DNA from: Actinomycetota bacterium
GTDB lineage: Bacteria > Actinomycetota > Aquicultoria > CAJVYJ01 > JAUVQD01
Assembly (NCBI GenBank): GCA_030679975.1
Contig: JAUXSL010000079.1
Span: forward strand, 1-37,062
DNA: 37,062 bases
Direction of reading: 5' to 3'
Shown: piece by piece, positions 8,078 through 17,162 of the stretch
Layout of the letters: every line of letters starts with the position of its first letter
Numbering within the stretch: the stretch's first letter is position 1
Translations under genes and position numbers: made by a program
The notes under the pieces: model-generated
What the model saw: the letters and a program-made list of their open reading frames with translations, nothing else
What the model was told of the DNA's origin: nothing
Databases searched by the model: none

Positions 8078-8184
8078 ATTCCTGCTTCCGCAGGAATGAC
8101 ATTTCAATGTGTCATTCCGCATCCCCGATCGTAGTCGAGGACATGCTTGATGCGGAATCCAGAGATTCCCGCTTGCGCGGGAAC
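8078..8184. repeat. Cluster of three dispersed-repeat hairpins in the groEL 3' untranslated region
   Basis: Three palindromic units lie between the groEL stop and its terminator. Unit 1 (8078-8097) is ATTCCTGC-ttcc-GCAGGAAT. Unit 2 has ATTCCGCATC (8114-8123) pairing with GATGCGGAAT (8149-8158) around a smaller internal hairpin. Unit 3 (8165-8184) is ATTCCCGC-ttgc-GCGGGAAC. Units 1 and 3, read on the minus strand (the groEL mRNA sense), have GGAA and GCAA loops. They belong to the same family as the copies at 10398, 20189 and 31931. Confidence 0.8.
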
Positions 8185-8194
8185 GACAACGAAA

Positions 8195-9847
<1,653 letters not shown>

Positions 9848-9859
9848 TTAATTAATGGT

Positions 9860-10156
<297 letters not shown>

Positions 10157-10175
10157 CTATCTGCCAACCTCTTGG

Positions 10176-10202
10176 TTGGCACTCTCGCCATGAGAGTGCC
10201 AA
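10176..10202. promoter_or_regulatory. CIRCE operator (HrcA binding site)
   Basis: TTGGCACTC, 9 nt, GAGTGCCAA is a perfect inverted repeat. It differs from the canonical TTAGCACTC-N9-GAGTGCTAA by a single compensated base pair. It overlaps the predicted groES transcription start, the usual position for HrcA repression. The hrcA gene itself is not in this window. Confidence 0.95.
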
Positions 10203-10207
10203 AACGT

Positions 10208-10236
10208 ATCCTACAGTAACGATTTTTATAAATCAA
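10208..10236 (-). promoter_or_regulatory. groESL promoter
   Basis: On the minus strand TTGATT (10236-10231) and TAGGAT (10213-10208) are separated by 17 bp. Transcription would start near 10201, at the edge of the CIRCE element. The layout is that of a vegetative promoter directly blocked by HrcA. Confidence 0.65.
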
Positions 10237-10338
10237 GCGCTGTGTTGAAAAAGAGAATCAGAGTGTTCGGGCGTTAAATCAACAGATTAGCTGAACAAAC
10301 TGTTCTTACCCAAACAGGGACATTCCTACATAATTTTC

Positions 10339-10361
10339 TTGAGTCGGCTTGCCCGACTCAA
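10339..10361. other. Perfect hairpin of unknown role
   Basis: TTGAGTCGG, a 5-nt loop and CCGACTCAA form a 9-bp perfect stem without a proper T-tract on either side. It lies in the roughly 270-bp gap between the groE promoter and the AAA-ATPase promoter. The neighbouring stretch 10300-10335 holds nothing else that I can assign with confidence. Confidence 0.5.
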
Positions 10362-10397
10362 TTAGGTTATAGGGGTGGCCCCACTTCCACATTGAAA

Positions 10398-10423
10398 TGT
10401 CATTCCTGCGAAAGCAGGAATCC
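10398..10423 (+). repeat. Dispersed GNRA-hairpin repeat, copy 4
   Basis: TGTCATTCCTGC, loop GAAA, GCAGGAATCC. The stem is perfect at 8 bp, and carries T-A where the copies at 20189 and 31931 carry C-G, a compensated change. It lies upstream of the AAA-ATPase promoter, outside any gene that I accept. Confidence 0.85.
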
Positions 10424-10467
10424 AAATAGAGCAAACACAGGGCGGTCGCGGGTTGGCGACGCGAATA

Positions 10468-10496
10468 TTGACGGGCTGCGCTCTTTGATATATTAT
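10468..10496 (+). promoter_or_regulatory. Predicted promoter giving a leaderless AAA-ATPase mRNA
   Basis: TTGACG (10468-10473), a 17-bp spacer and TATTAT (10491-10496). The expected start, 7-8 nt past the -10, is at 10503-10504, which is the A of the ATG at 10504. There is no Shine-Dalgarno sequence upstream of that ATG, which agrees with leaderless translation, a mode common in Actinobacteria. Confidence 0.6.
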
Positions 10497-10503
10497 TCAT
10501 TGC

Positions 10504-11760
10504 ATGAATGATAATCATTCAGATGATGCATTATATTATAAGCGGCGATGGCTTGCCGGGGGCTTAAGGGCCGCCGCTAAAACGAGTCCCGTCATAGTCT
10601 TATCCGGCGCCCGTCAGGTCGGCAAGAGCACGCTGCTCCGCTTTGAGCGCCCTTTTAACGATTGGGCCTATTTCACTCTCGACGATTTTGAAACTGCCGC
10701 CGTGGCGGCGACGAACCCCGAGGCTTTATGGTCTTCAGCTCGCCGCGTCGTCATTGACGAAGTGCAAAAAGCGCCGAATTTGCTCGGAGCCATCAAAAGC
10801 GCGGTTGATGCCGGGCGTGGAGATATCAATTTTGTTCTCTCGGGGTCCGCGAACCTGCTTTTAATGCAAAAAGTATCCGAATCCTTGGCCGGTCGGGCCG
10901 TCTATTTCACTTTGTTGCCGATGACCCGCGGCGAGGAAAATGAGCGGCGGGCGCCCGCCTGGTTGACATCTGCTTTTAGCGGGCGGCTGCCTGCGGCAAA
11001 AAGGCTGAACGCCGGTGAGCGGCCGGAGCCGCTTATTTTAAGAGGCATGATGCCGCCGTTGATCAGTATGCCCGGGCGCGCCGATCAGTTGCGTTGGTGG
11101 GAGGGGTATGTCGTCACTTATCTCGAACGGGACCTGCGCCAACTGAGTCAGGTGGATTCGCTGATCGATTTTCGGCGCGTTATGGAGGCGTTGGCTTTAA
11201 GAAGCGGACAGATTCTTAATCAGACGGAAGTGTCCAGAGACACGGCCGTCAGCCAGCCGACTATTTATAGATATATCAATCTGCTTGAGGCAAGCGTTGT
11301 CTTAACCCGCGTCCCGGCGTTCACCCGGAACAGGACAAAGCGGTTGATCAAGTCGCCCAAACCTTATTTTGTCGATCCGGGCTTGGCCGCGTTTCTCTGC
11401 GGCCATTTCGACCAAGAAAGTCTAAGCAACTCAAGGGAGCTGGGCGCGCTCTTTGAAACCTTGGTACTCCTTCATTTAAGGGCCGCCTGCCAGCTCATGG
11501 TCCCTTCCGCCCGTATCTATCATTGGCGCACGGTGACCGGCAATGAAGTGGATTTTATTCTGGAGTACGGGCGAAAACTGATAGCCGTTGAGGTAAAAAT
11601 GACGTCAAAGCCAAAGTTTTCCGATGCCCGGTCTTTAAGATTATTTTTAGATGAGCACCCTGAGGCGGCCGCGGCCTTTCTGGTTCATACCGGCGCGGAG
11701 ATCGTTTATCTGGACAAGAAGATAGTGGCTGTTCCCTGGCAGGTTATCGCCGGCAATTAA
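10504..11760 (+). CDS. AAA ATPase with DUF4143 domain
   Basis: The product is 418 aa. The N-terminal AAA domain has Walker A GARQVGKST at about residues 35-43, Walker B VVIDEVQKAP at about 82-91, and a sensor-like FVLSGSANLLL. The C-terminal half is the DUF4143 region, including a winged-helix-like NQTEVSRDTAVSQPTIYRYI and a PD-(D/E)XK-nuclease-like strand pattern, GNEVDFILEY then LIAVEVKM. These proteins are widespread and often laterally transferred. Their function is unclear; roles in stress or toxin-like systems have been suggested. It stands alone between divergent groES and convergent tsaD, whose 3' end it overlaps by 17 bp. A predicted leaderless promoter lies just upstream. Confidence 0.9.
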   Translation: MNDNHSDDALYYKRRWLAGGLRAAAKTSPVIVLSGARQVGKSTLLRFERPFNDWAYFTLDDFETAAVAATNPEALWSSARRVVIDEVQKAPNLLGAIKSAVDAGRGDINFVLSGSANLLLMQKVSESLAGRAVYFTLLPMTRGEENERRAPAWLTSAFSGRLPAAKRLNAGERPEPLILRGMMPPLISMPGRADQLRWWEGYVVTYLERDLRQLSQVDSLIDFRRVMEALALRSGQILNQTEVSRDTAVSQPTIYRYINLLEASVVLTRVPAFTRNRTKRLIKSPKPYFVDPGLAAFLCGHFDQESLSNSRELGALFETLVLLHLRAACQLMVPSARIYHWRTVTGNEVDFILEYGRKLIAVEVKMTSKPKFSDARSLRLFLDEHPEAAAAFLVHTGAEIVYLDKKIVAVPWQVIAGN

Positions 11761-12784
11761 GGCCGGCGCGATATCGTCCAAGCTTCATGTTCGGGTCGGG
11801 TTCGGCATCGAGGGCCAGGAAGTCCCGGCGCAGCCATTTCGGCCAGGCGGCGGCGGCGATCATGATGGCGTTATCGGTGCAGAGGCCCAGCGGCGGGGCA
11901 AAGAGCCGCCAACCGCGGGCGGCGACTTCAGCGCCGAGCCGGTCTTTTAAGGCCTGGTTGGCGGCGACGCCGCCGGCCAAAACCACGGTTTTCGCGCCTT
12001 TAGCCTCAGCGGCTTTGACCGTCTTATATACCTGTACGTCGATGACGGCGGCCTGGAAGCCGGCCGCCAGGTCCGGCAGGTTCAAATCTTCCCCGGCCGC
12101 TTGCTTTTTGGTCACGTAATAAAGTACGGCGGTTTTAAGGCCGCTTAAGCTGAAATCATAATCGGCAGTTTTTATCATCGCCCGCGGAAAGTTGATCGCC
12201 CCTGGGTCGCCTTCGGCCGCCAGCTTTTCCAGAATTGGCCCGCCCGGATAGCCAAGCTCCAAATAGCCGGCCACCTTGTCAAAGGCCTCGCCGGCGGCGT
12301 CATCAAGGGTCTGGCCGAGCACTTCGTAGGCTTCGGGGGTGGCGATGTAAGCCAATAACGTGTGTCCGCCCGAGACGACCAGGGCGACAAAAGGGGGCGC
12401 AAGGTCCGGAAAGGTAAAGAAATTGGCGAAGATATGGCCTTCAAGATGATTGATGCCGATGAGTGGTTTGCCGGCGCCGTAAGCGAGAGCTTTAGCGGCC
12501 GCTACACCGACGATCAGGGCTCCGGGCAGCCCCGGTCCCCGCGTGACGGCGACGGCGTCGACCTCAGAAAGTAACAGATTCGCCTGCGCCAACGCTTCAT
12601 CGATTATGAGGTTTACCACTTCCTGGTGGCTGCGGCTGGCGATCTCCGGCACGACACCGCCGAAGCGGGCATGCAGATCTATCTGGGAAGAGACGGCGGC
12701 GCCAAGGCAGTCACGCCCGTCCCGGACCACAGCCGCCGCGGTTTCATCGCAGGATGTCTCGATTGCCAGAATATCAGCACTCAT
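11744..12784 (-). CDS. tsaD: tRNA N6-threonylcarbamoyladenosine transferase TsaD
   Basis: This 346-aa protein transfers the threonylcarbamoyl group from TC-AMP to A37 of ANN-decoding tRNAs, working with TsaB and TsaE. It is full length. The start ILAIETSCDETAAAVV, the metal-binding HLEGH (in GINHLEGHIFANF), VSGGHTLL, and the late VVLAGGVAANQALK with CTDNAIMIA are all present. The ATG at 12784 overlaps the rimI stop by 11 bp. It is the last gene of the leftward run fmdB-udg-tsaE-tsaB-rimI-tsaD, a classic cluster. Its 3' end overlaps the convergent AAA-ATPase gene by 17 bp, and a 7-bp perfect hairpin (11748-11768) spans both stop codons. Confidence 0.97.
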   Translation of the reverse strand: MSADILAIETSCDETAAAVVRDGRDCLGAAVSSQIDLHARFGGVVPEIASRSHQEVVNLIIDEALAQANLLLSEVDAVAVTRGPGLPGALIVGVAAAKALAYGAGKPLIGINHLEGHIFANFFTFPDLAPPFVALVVSGGHTLLAYIATPEAYEVLGQTLDDAAGEAFDKVAGYLELGYPGGPILEKLAAEGDPGAINFPRAMIKTADYDFSLSGLKTAVLYYVTKKQAAGEDLNLPDLAAGFQAAVIDVQVYKTVKAAEAKGAKTVVLAGGVAANQALKDRLGAEVAARGWRLFAPPLGLCTDNAIMIAAAAWPKWLRRDFLALDAEPDPNMKLGRYRAGLNCRR

Positions 12785-13262
12785 ACAAGCCTAAATCCCG
12801 GCGGATTGAGTTTAATTTAGCAACTTCTTCCTGGTTGTCGAGGTTGAAAACGCACATAACATAGGCGTCTTCGCCGGTCTCCTGATAATAGCCCTTACGG
12901 CGCCCGACCTTAGCGAACCCGAACCGTTCATACAAGGTCTGGGCGTCTTCATTGGAGACCCTGACTTCCAGGCTTATCCCTTGCAGTCCGAGGACTATGC
13001 AGTAATCGATGCTGGCCAACAGCAGCCGGGAGCCGATGCCCTGGTGTCGGTAGTCGGGATGGGCCGCAAGGTTGGTTATCTGTCCCTGGCCGCCGCCGAA
13101 GAAGAGCCCCGTGTAGCCTATGACCTGCTCTCCCCGGACCGCCACTAAATATTTAGCGAATTCCGGATGTTGCAGGTGGCTGGCGAAGGCCGTCCGCGTC
13201 CAAGGGCTGGGGAACGAGTGACGCTCGATGGCTAAGACGCCGTCGAGGTGTTCCGGGCGCAT
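12774..13262 (-). CDS. rimI: Ribosomal protein bS18 alanine N-acetyltransferase RimI
   Basis: This 162-aa GNAT acetyltransferase has the acetyl-CoA loop HPDYRHQGIGSRLL and the RimI-typical LEVRVSNEDAQTLYERFGF and GRRKGYYQ. It is expected to acetylate the N-terminus of ribosomal protein bS18 and possibly other proteins. The ATG at 13262 gives MRPEHLDGVLAIE. The AGAAGGA upstream is about 15 nt away, and family members usually have a few more residues (IAITDM here), but no canonical start codon lies further upstream in frame. The location between tsaB and tsaD is typical for bacteria. Confidence 0.93.
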   Translation of the reverse strand: MRPEHLDGVLAIERHSFPSPWTRTAFASHLQHPEFAKYLVAVRGEQVIGYTGLFFGGGQGQITNLAAHPDYRHQGIGSRLLLASIDYCIVLGLQGISLEVRVSNEDAQTLYERFGFAKVGRRKGYYQETGEDAYVMCVFNLDNQEEVAKLNSIRRDLGLYEC

Positions 13263-13288
13263 GTCGGTTATGGCGATTCCTTCTAAGA

Positions 13289-13978
13289 TTACTTTTCCCG
13301 TTTTGCGGTCTCCTGCGCGTCGGGCGGTCTTATATAGATCGGCAGAACCTTAAAATATGGTCCTACCTCTCCCTTGTATATTTTATCCTCGGCCAGTCTA
13401 ATTAAAACCGATGCCCGTGGAGGCCACAGCGACGGGTCGGCTAACGTGACGCCCGAGCCTGGTTTATCGGTAAAGATCGATGAGTAGGCGGTCAGGCCGT
13501 CGCCCGCCATGAGAATAGGTTTGTGTAAAGCGGCCAAGTTTTCAGCCAGGGCTTTTGGATCAAAGACAAGGTATTCGGTGAGGCGATTACCGTCTCGGTC
13601 ATACCCGGCTGTATAGACTTCCCGGCGCTTGGCATCCAGGACCGGGTAGATATCCGTATCGCCTTGGCCGGCCAAAGCGGCGGCGATCGTATCCAAAGTA
13701 GCCACGCCGATGAGCGGCCTGTCGAGGCCGTGGGCCAGGCCTTGGGCGGTCGCCAACCCTATGCGCAGGCCCGTGAAGGAACCGGGGCCGATACCGACGG
13801 CGATCTGATCGATGTCGGATAATTTGATTTTCGCTGTTTTCACCAGGGTGTCGATGGCCGGCAATAGTCGACTCAGGTGCGCCCGGGGAGCGTCCTCGTT
13901 TATCTCGGCGATTATGGTATCGGCCGTACCGAGAGCCACTGTCAATCTATCGGTGGCCGTGTCAAAGGCGAGTATCAT
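13289..13978 (-). CDS. tsaB: t6A synthesis scaffold protein TsaB
   Basis: This 229-aa ASKHA-fold protein partners TsaD and TsaE in t6A37 formation. Diagnostic segments are the start MILAFDTATDRLTVAL, the central VGIGPGSFTGLRIGLATAQGLA, and VLDAKRREVYTAGYD. The ATG overlaps the tsaE stop by 4 bp (ATGA), and the stop lies 26 bp before the rimI start. All parts of the family appear intact. Confidence 0.96.
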   Translation of the reverse strand: MILAFDTATDRLTVALGTADTIIAEINEDAPRAHLSRLLPAIDTLVKTAKIKLSDIDQIAVGIGPGSFTGLRIGLATAQGLAHGLDRPLIGVATLDTIAAALAGQGDTDIYPVLDAKRREVYTAGYDRDGNRLTEYLVFDPKALAENLAALHKPILMAGDGLTAYSSIFTDKPGSGVTLADPSLWPPRASVLIRLAEDKIYKGEVGPYFKVLPIYIRPPDAQETAKREK

Positions 13979-14439
13979 TCTTCTTTTGCCAGTCCTTTTA
14001 GAAGTTTTTGGGACCGGGGGCCGCCGGCCGTGATCATCAGCCGCCGCCGGTCCGGCGATTCGACCGCCCGGTGCATTTCGATCGTCAGGCGGTCGTCCGG
14101 CAGCGCCTCGATTATTTTATCGCCCCATTCGATCACCGTGACGCCTTCGCCGTAAAAATACTCCTCATGACCGAGCGGGGCCAGCTCCGACGAGCTTGTC
14201 AGACGGTAGACATCAAAATGATAGAGGGGAAGGCGCCCTTGGTACTCTCTGATGATGATAAAAGTCGGGCTGGTGACCGCTTCCTTTATGCCAAGCCCTT
14301 CAGCCAGACCTTGAACGAACCGCGTCTTGCCGGCGCCGAGATCGCCGGTGAGCGAGATTATGTCGCCCGGTTGGAGATGAGGGGCCAGGGATTTGGCCAA
14401 ATGTTTGGTTTCAGATTCTGAGTTCGTTATGAGTTCAAT
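13975..14439 (-). CDS. tsaE: t6A synthesis ATPase TsaE, probably with an AUU start
   Basis: P-loop ATPase that drives the TsaB-TsaD complex. Walker A is GDLGAGKT, followed by TSPTFIIIREY, LYHFDVYRL and VIEWGDKI. The first canonical start (TTG at 14400) leaves only 12 residues before GDIISLTGDLGAGKT, whereas TsaE proteins usually have about 25. The frame continues upstream without a stop and encodes IELITNSESETKHLAKSLA, which matches the missing N-terminal helix. In that extension, up to an in-frame TAG near 14475, there is no ATG, GTG, TTG or CTG. The ATT at 14439, 2 nt after the udg stop, is the best candidate start (154 aa). If that is wrong, use 14400 (141 aa). Confidence 0.85.
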   Translation of the reverse strand: MELITNSESETKHLAKSLAPHLQPGDIISLTGDLGAGKTRFVQGLAEGLGIKEAVTSPTFIIIREYQGRLPLYHFDVYRLTSSSELAPLGHEEYFYGEGVTVIEWGDKIIEALPDDRLTIEMHRAVESPDRRRLMITAGGPRSQKLLKGLAKEE

Positions 14440-14441
14440 CT

Positions 14442-15074
14442 TTAAAATAGCCCCATCTGCTCGGTCCCGGCGCTATCGGCGCTTTTTTGGGGCGCGGTAT
14501 CCTCAGCCAGCAGCTCGCCGAGCTTCTTGAAATCCTCGATAAGCAGCTGCTTGATCGCCCCGGTGTAAAGGGCCGCCGCCGGGTGGTATGTGGGAAATAT
14601 CCAGCGGCCGCCGCTTTGGATCGGCCGGCCGTGGATGCGCGAGATGTTGATGTTTTGGTTCAATACGGCCCGCGTCGCGTGATTGCCGAGCGTGCAAATG
14701 ACTTTCGGGTCTATCAGCTCGATCTGCTTATCCAGGAACGGGCGGCAATGTTCTATCTCGTCGGGCTGCGGATCCCGGTTATTTGGTGGGCGGCATTTTA
14801 AGACGTTGGCGATATAGATGTCTTTGCGCGCCAGTCCGACCACCGTGATCAGCAACTCATCCAGGAGACGACCGGCGGCGCCGACAAACGGCTCGCCTTT
14901 CCGGTCTTCGTGAAACCCCGGCGCTTCGCCGATGAAGACCAGGTCGGAATGGGGGTTGCCGATGCCAAAGACGACGTGGGTGCGTGTCTGCCGCAACGGG
15001 CAATGGGAGCAGGTCTTGACGACCTGTTCCAGGGCCGCGAGGGAGTTGATTTGAGAGAGATCTTCTTCGGGCAT
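14442..15074 (-). CDS. udg: Uracil-DNA glycosylase, family 4 (Fe-S)
   Basis: The product is 210 aa. It removes uracil from DNA to start base-excision repair. The family-4 motifs are GEAPGFHEDRKGEPFVGAAG, NVLKCRPPNNRDPQPDE and the late TYHPAAAL. Cysteines C22 and C25 (TCSHC) and those in KCRPP and EHCRPF fit the 4Fe-4S ligands. The frame extends to 15122 inside fmdB, but the ATG at 15074 starts directly after the fmdB stop and gives the usual family length. Only a weak ribosome-binding site is visible, so translation is probably coupled to fmdB. It is encoded in the tsaE-tsaB-rimI-tsaD operon. Confidence 0.95.
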   Translation of the reverse strand: MPEEDLSQINSLAALEQVVKTCSHCPLRQTRTHVVFGIGNPHSDLVFIGEAPGFHEDRKGEPFVGAAGRLLDELLITVVGLARKDIYIANVLKCRPPNNRDPQPDEIEHCRPFLDKQIELIDPKVICTLGNHATRAVLNQNINISRIHGRPIQSGGRWIFPTYHPAAALYTGAIKQLLIEDFKKLGELLAEDTAPQKSADSAGTEQMGLF

Positions 15075-15076
15075 TT

Positions 15077-15316
15077 TTAAGTTCCGCACGTTCCGCAACT
15101 GCTCGAACTGCAACTGGAGCAACCGGAGGAACCGGCGACCGGAGTCGTCTGCCCGCCGCCGGTCGAACGGGCGGCAAAGCGAGAAAACCGCTTCTTTATG
15201 TTTTGGCTTTGGCAGGCAGGGCAGACGCGGCCGTTTTTCCCGGCGGGCTTTCCGACCCCGACCAGCAGCTCAAACTGCTTTTGACAGTCGAGACAATCAA
15301 ATTCAAAAATCGGCAT
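15077..15316 (-). CDS. FmdB-family zinc-ribbon protein
   Basis: This 79-aa protein starts MPIFEFDCLDCQKQFELLV and continues with CPACQSQNIKKRFSRF, the two CxxC knuckles of the FmdB/CxxC_CXXC_SSSS zinc ribbon. The C-terminal tail is Gly/Ser/Cys-rich (SSGCSSCSSSSCGTCGT), normal for the family. Founding members were linked to formamidase/amide gene regulation, but the general function is unknown. It is translated just ahead of udg, 31 bp after the 63-aa gene. Confidence 0.9.
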   Translation of the reverse strand: MPIFEFDCLDCQKQFELLVGVGKPAGKNGRVCPACQSQNIKKRFSRFAARSTGGGQTTPVAGSSGCSSCSSSSCGTCGT

Positions 15317-15347
15317 GATATAACACCTCTGACCTGATTTTACACCT

Positions 15348-15539
15348 TTAAATCTCGCCGCGGCGGAACTTTTGCCAGATTTCGCGTCGCCGGCCGGTTA
15401 AAGCTTTTGACAGGAAGTCATTGGTGTCGGCGAGCCAATTTAGCTTGGCTTCCGCCGGGACAGCCATGTAGTGGCGCACCTGCTCTTCCGTGACAGTATA
15501 AGTAAAGCCTCGTTTCGATCTGCGGCTATCAGCGGTCAT
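15348..15539 (-). CDS. 63-aa protein coupled to a nucleotidyltransferase
   Basis: A small basic protein, probably helical, containing EEQVRHYMAVPAEAKLNWL and ending REIWQKFRRGEI. Its ATG overlaps the stop of the nucleotidyltransferase gene by 4 bp (ATGA), so the two are co-translated. I have the impression that similar small proteins with a conserved WLxxxNxFL ... RRGEI pattern occur beside such nucleotidyltransferases, but I cannot name a family. A toxin-antitoxin partner role is an inference from size and coupling only. Confidence 0.75.
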   Translation of the reverse strand: MTADSRRSKRGFTYTVTEEQVRHYMAVPAEAKLNWLADTNDFLSKALTGRRREIWQKFRRGEI

Positions 15540-16069
15540 TGTCTTCCTTCTGTTTTAAGCTTCTTTACCAGCTCCAGCGCTTCGATATCCGCGTTGTCCT
15601 GAGCGCGACCCGTCCCCTGCTTAGTAGCTATCAGGTCGTCCAAAGAGGCCACGTGCACATTAAGAGAACCGGCGGTAATAATTTGCCGGCGTTCATAGGC
15701 TTCCATGAAATCAAAGGGCGTATCGAGCATAACATCGAGTTCTTCAAGCGGGTTCGCGCGATTTAAGAAACTGAAAGCGCGCATATGCTTATCGGTTTGC
15801 CATGTGGCCCGTGCGCTTGGGTCGCCAAGAAGCGCCGGATCTACAGGGACCCTTGGCTTGTAGCCAAGCTCCTCAAGCAAGCCCAACAGAGCATGGACGT
15901 TACTTGCGTCAAAAGCAATCGCGATATCGACATCAGCGGTCATACGGGGAACCCCATGTAAGTTGACCGCCAACCCGCCGACGACCAGATATTTGATGTG
16001 TTCTTCCTCAAGTTTGCTGAACAGGTTCTCGTAATACATATCGCTTGATTTTAACACACCGTCGTTCAT
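15536..16069 (-). CDS. Nucleotidyltransferase of the DUF6036/AbiEii-like group
   Basis: The product is 177 aa. The polymerase-beta-type nucleotidyltransferase core is visible: GG at residues 31-32 (VVGGLAVNLHG), paired acidic residues D46 and D48 (RMTADVDIAI), and a third Asp, D112 (LEELDVML). The rest (SLDDLIATKQGTGRAQDNADIEAL) is typical of DUF6036/AbiEii-like proteins, some of which are toxins that modify RNA or proteins. The ATG at 16069 lacks a Shine-Dalgarno sequence, and an ATG at 16039 (MYYENLFSKL) is an alternative. It lies 31 bp after the deacetylase-like gene and is coupled to the 63-aa gene. Confidence 0.85.
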   Translation of the reverse strand: MNDGVLKSSDMYYENLFSKLEEEHIKYLVVGGLAVNLHGVPRMTADVDIAIAFDASNVHALLGLLEELGYKPRVPVDPALLGDPSARATWQTDKHMRAFSFLNRANPLEELDVMLDTPFDFMEAYERRQIITAGSLNVHVASLDDLIATKQGTGRAQDNADIEALELVKKLKTEGRQ

Positions 16070-16100
16070 TCTTGGCTAGCTGGGAGGCCGGCTCCGGCGA

Positions 16101-16994
16101 CTACTCAGCTATCAATGTCTTCGCGGTATTCATATGTATATCGATCACATCGGCCGTGCGCTTGGCGTAGCCGCCGGCCAAAACCGCGAAGACCGGGATG
16201 CCGCGTTTTCCGGCTTCACCGATGACGATCTTGTCTCGCTGAAGCAGACCCTCTTTGGTTATCCCTAAATTCCCCAGTTGGTCGTCTTCATATGGGTCGG
16301 CGCCGGCAACATAGCAGACCAATTCGGGCCGGTGGTTGTCGTATATCTTAGGGACTTCACGACTCAAATGGTCTAAGTAAAGTTCATCGCCGGCCGGGTC
16401 GGGCAGGCCGATATCAAAATCGCTTTTTTGCTTTATCGGATAGAGATGCTCCTGGTGGATGGAGAAGGTGAAAACATCCGGGTCGCGGGCGAAACAGACG
16501 GCGGTGCCGTTGCCCTGATGCAGGTCGCAATCGATGACGGCGAACCTCTTGGCCGCGCCCCTCTCTTGTAGGCGGCGGATGGCAATGGCGATATCGTTCA
16601 AATAACAGAAGCCCTCGGCGTGGTCCGGGAAGGCGTGGTGCCAGCCGCCCCCGATGTTCAGCGCCCGCCCCCGCTCCAGCGCCAGTCGGCCGGCCAGAAT
16701 CGTCCCGCCGGTCGTCAACAAAAAGAAATCGCGGATGGCCTCGTTGATCGGTATCTCCGAGGTCATAATGGCTTCGGTATATTCGGAATTCATGAAGTCT
16801 TTGACATAATCCGGTAGGTGGACTAAGGCCAGGTCATCGGGCGTGGCCGGCTCCGGCTCGACGACATCCACCTGTGTCAGTAACCCCTCGGCTTGCAGCC
16901 GGGCGTCGAGCAGCCAATACTTGTCGCAAGGGAAGACATGCGGACCGAACGAGACTTTTAATTTTTCCGAATAAACGACAGCCGGTTTAGTCAT
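16101..16994 (-). CDS. Histone-deacetylase-superfamily amidohydrolase (AcuC-like)
   Basis: This 297-aa zinc hydrolase of the arginase/deacetylase fold has the family signature: paired catalytic histidines in GGGWHHAFPDHAEGFCYLND, zinc ligands in VIDCDLHQGNGTA, a third zinc Asp in AGADPYEDD, and the late Gly-Gly-Tyr in VLAGGYAKR. Bacterial members deacetylate proteins (AcuC with acetyl-CoA synthetase), polyamines or small molecules. No acs or acuA homologue is present here, so the substrate is open. The ATG at 16994 follows AAGGT. It is divergent from trkA and is the first gene of the leftward run that ends with tsaD. Confidence 0.92.
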   Translation of the reverse strand: MTKPAVVYSEKLKVSFGPHVFPCDKYWLLDARLQAEGLLTQVDVVEPEPATPDDLALVHLPDYVKDFMNSEYTEAIMTSEIPINEAIRDFFLLTTGGTILAGRLALERGRALNIGGGWHHAFPDHAEGFCYLNDIAIAIRRLQERGAAKRFAVIDCDLHQGNGTAVCFARDPDVFTFSIHQEHLYPIKQKSDFDIGLPDPAGDELYLDHLSREVPKIYDNHRPELVCYVAGADPYEDDQLGNLGITKEGLLQRDKIVIGEAGKRGIPVFAVLAGGYAKRTADVIDIHMNTAKTLIAE

Positions 16995-17096
16995 AATTTA
17001 ACCTTATCTCACCATCGCCCTTATACCCAAAAAACTCAACCGCCGCGAGCCGCACGATAGATTAAATAAGCAGCCGGCAGCCGATAAATAATATTA

Positions 17097-17125
17097 TTGA
17101 CAACCGCTGTTGGTGGGACTAACCT
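17097..17125 (+). promoter_or_regulatory. Promoter of the trk operon
   Basis: A perfect TTGACA (17097-17102) is followed after 17 bp by TAACCT (17120-17125). Transcription would begin near 17132, about 30 nt before the trkA ATG. This shows that the longer open frame beginning at 17097 is not coding, since its first codons are the -35 box. Confidence 0.5.
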
Positions 17126-17162
17126 AGCGGAAGTTTTAGACGGCATTGAAGGAGCGGATCGA

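Noticed and set aside
10306-10518. 70-aa minus-strand frame upstream of groES
   Set aside because: It runs through the dispersed repeat at 10398 and the AAA promoter, shows no domain, and is best explained as non-coding.
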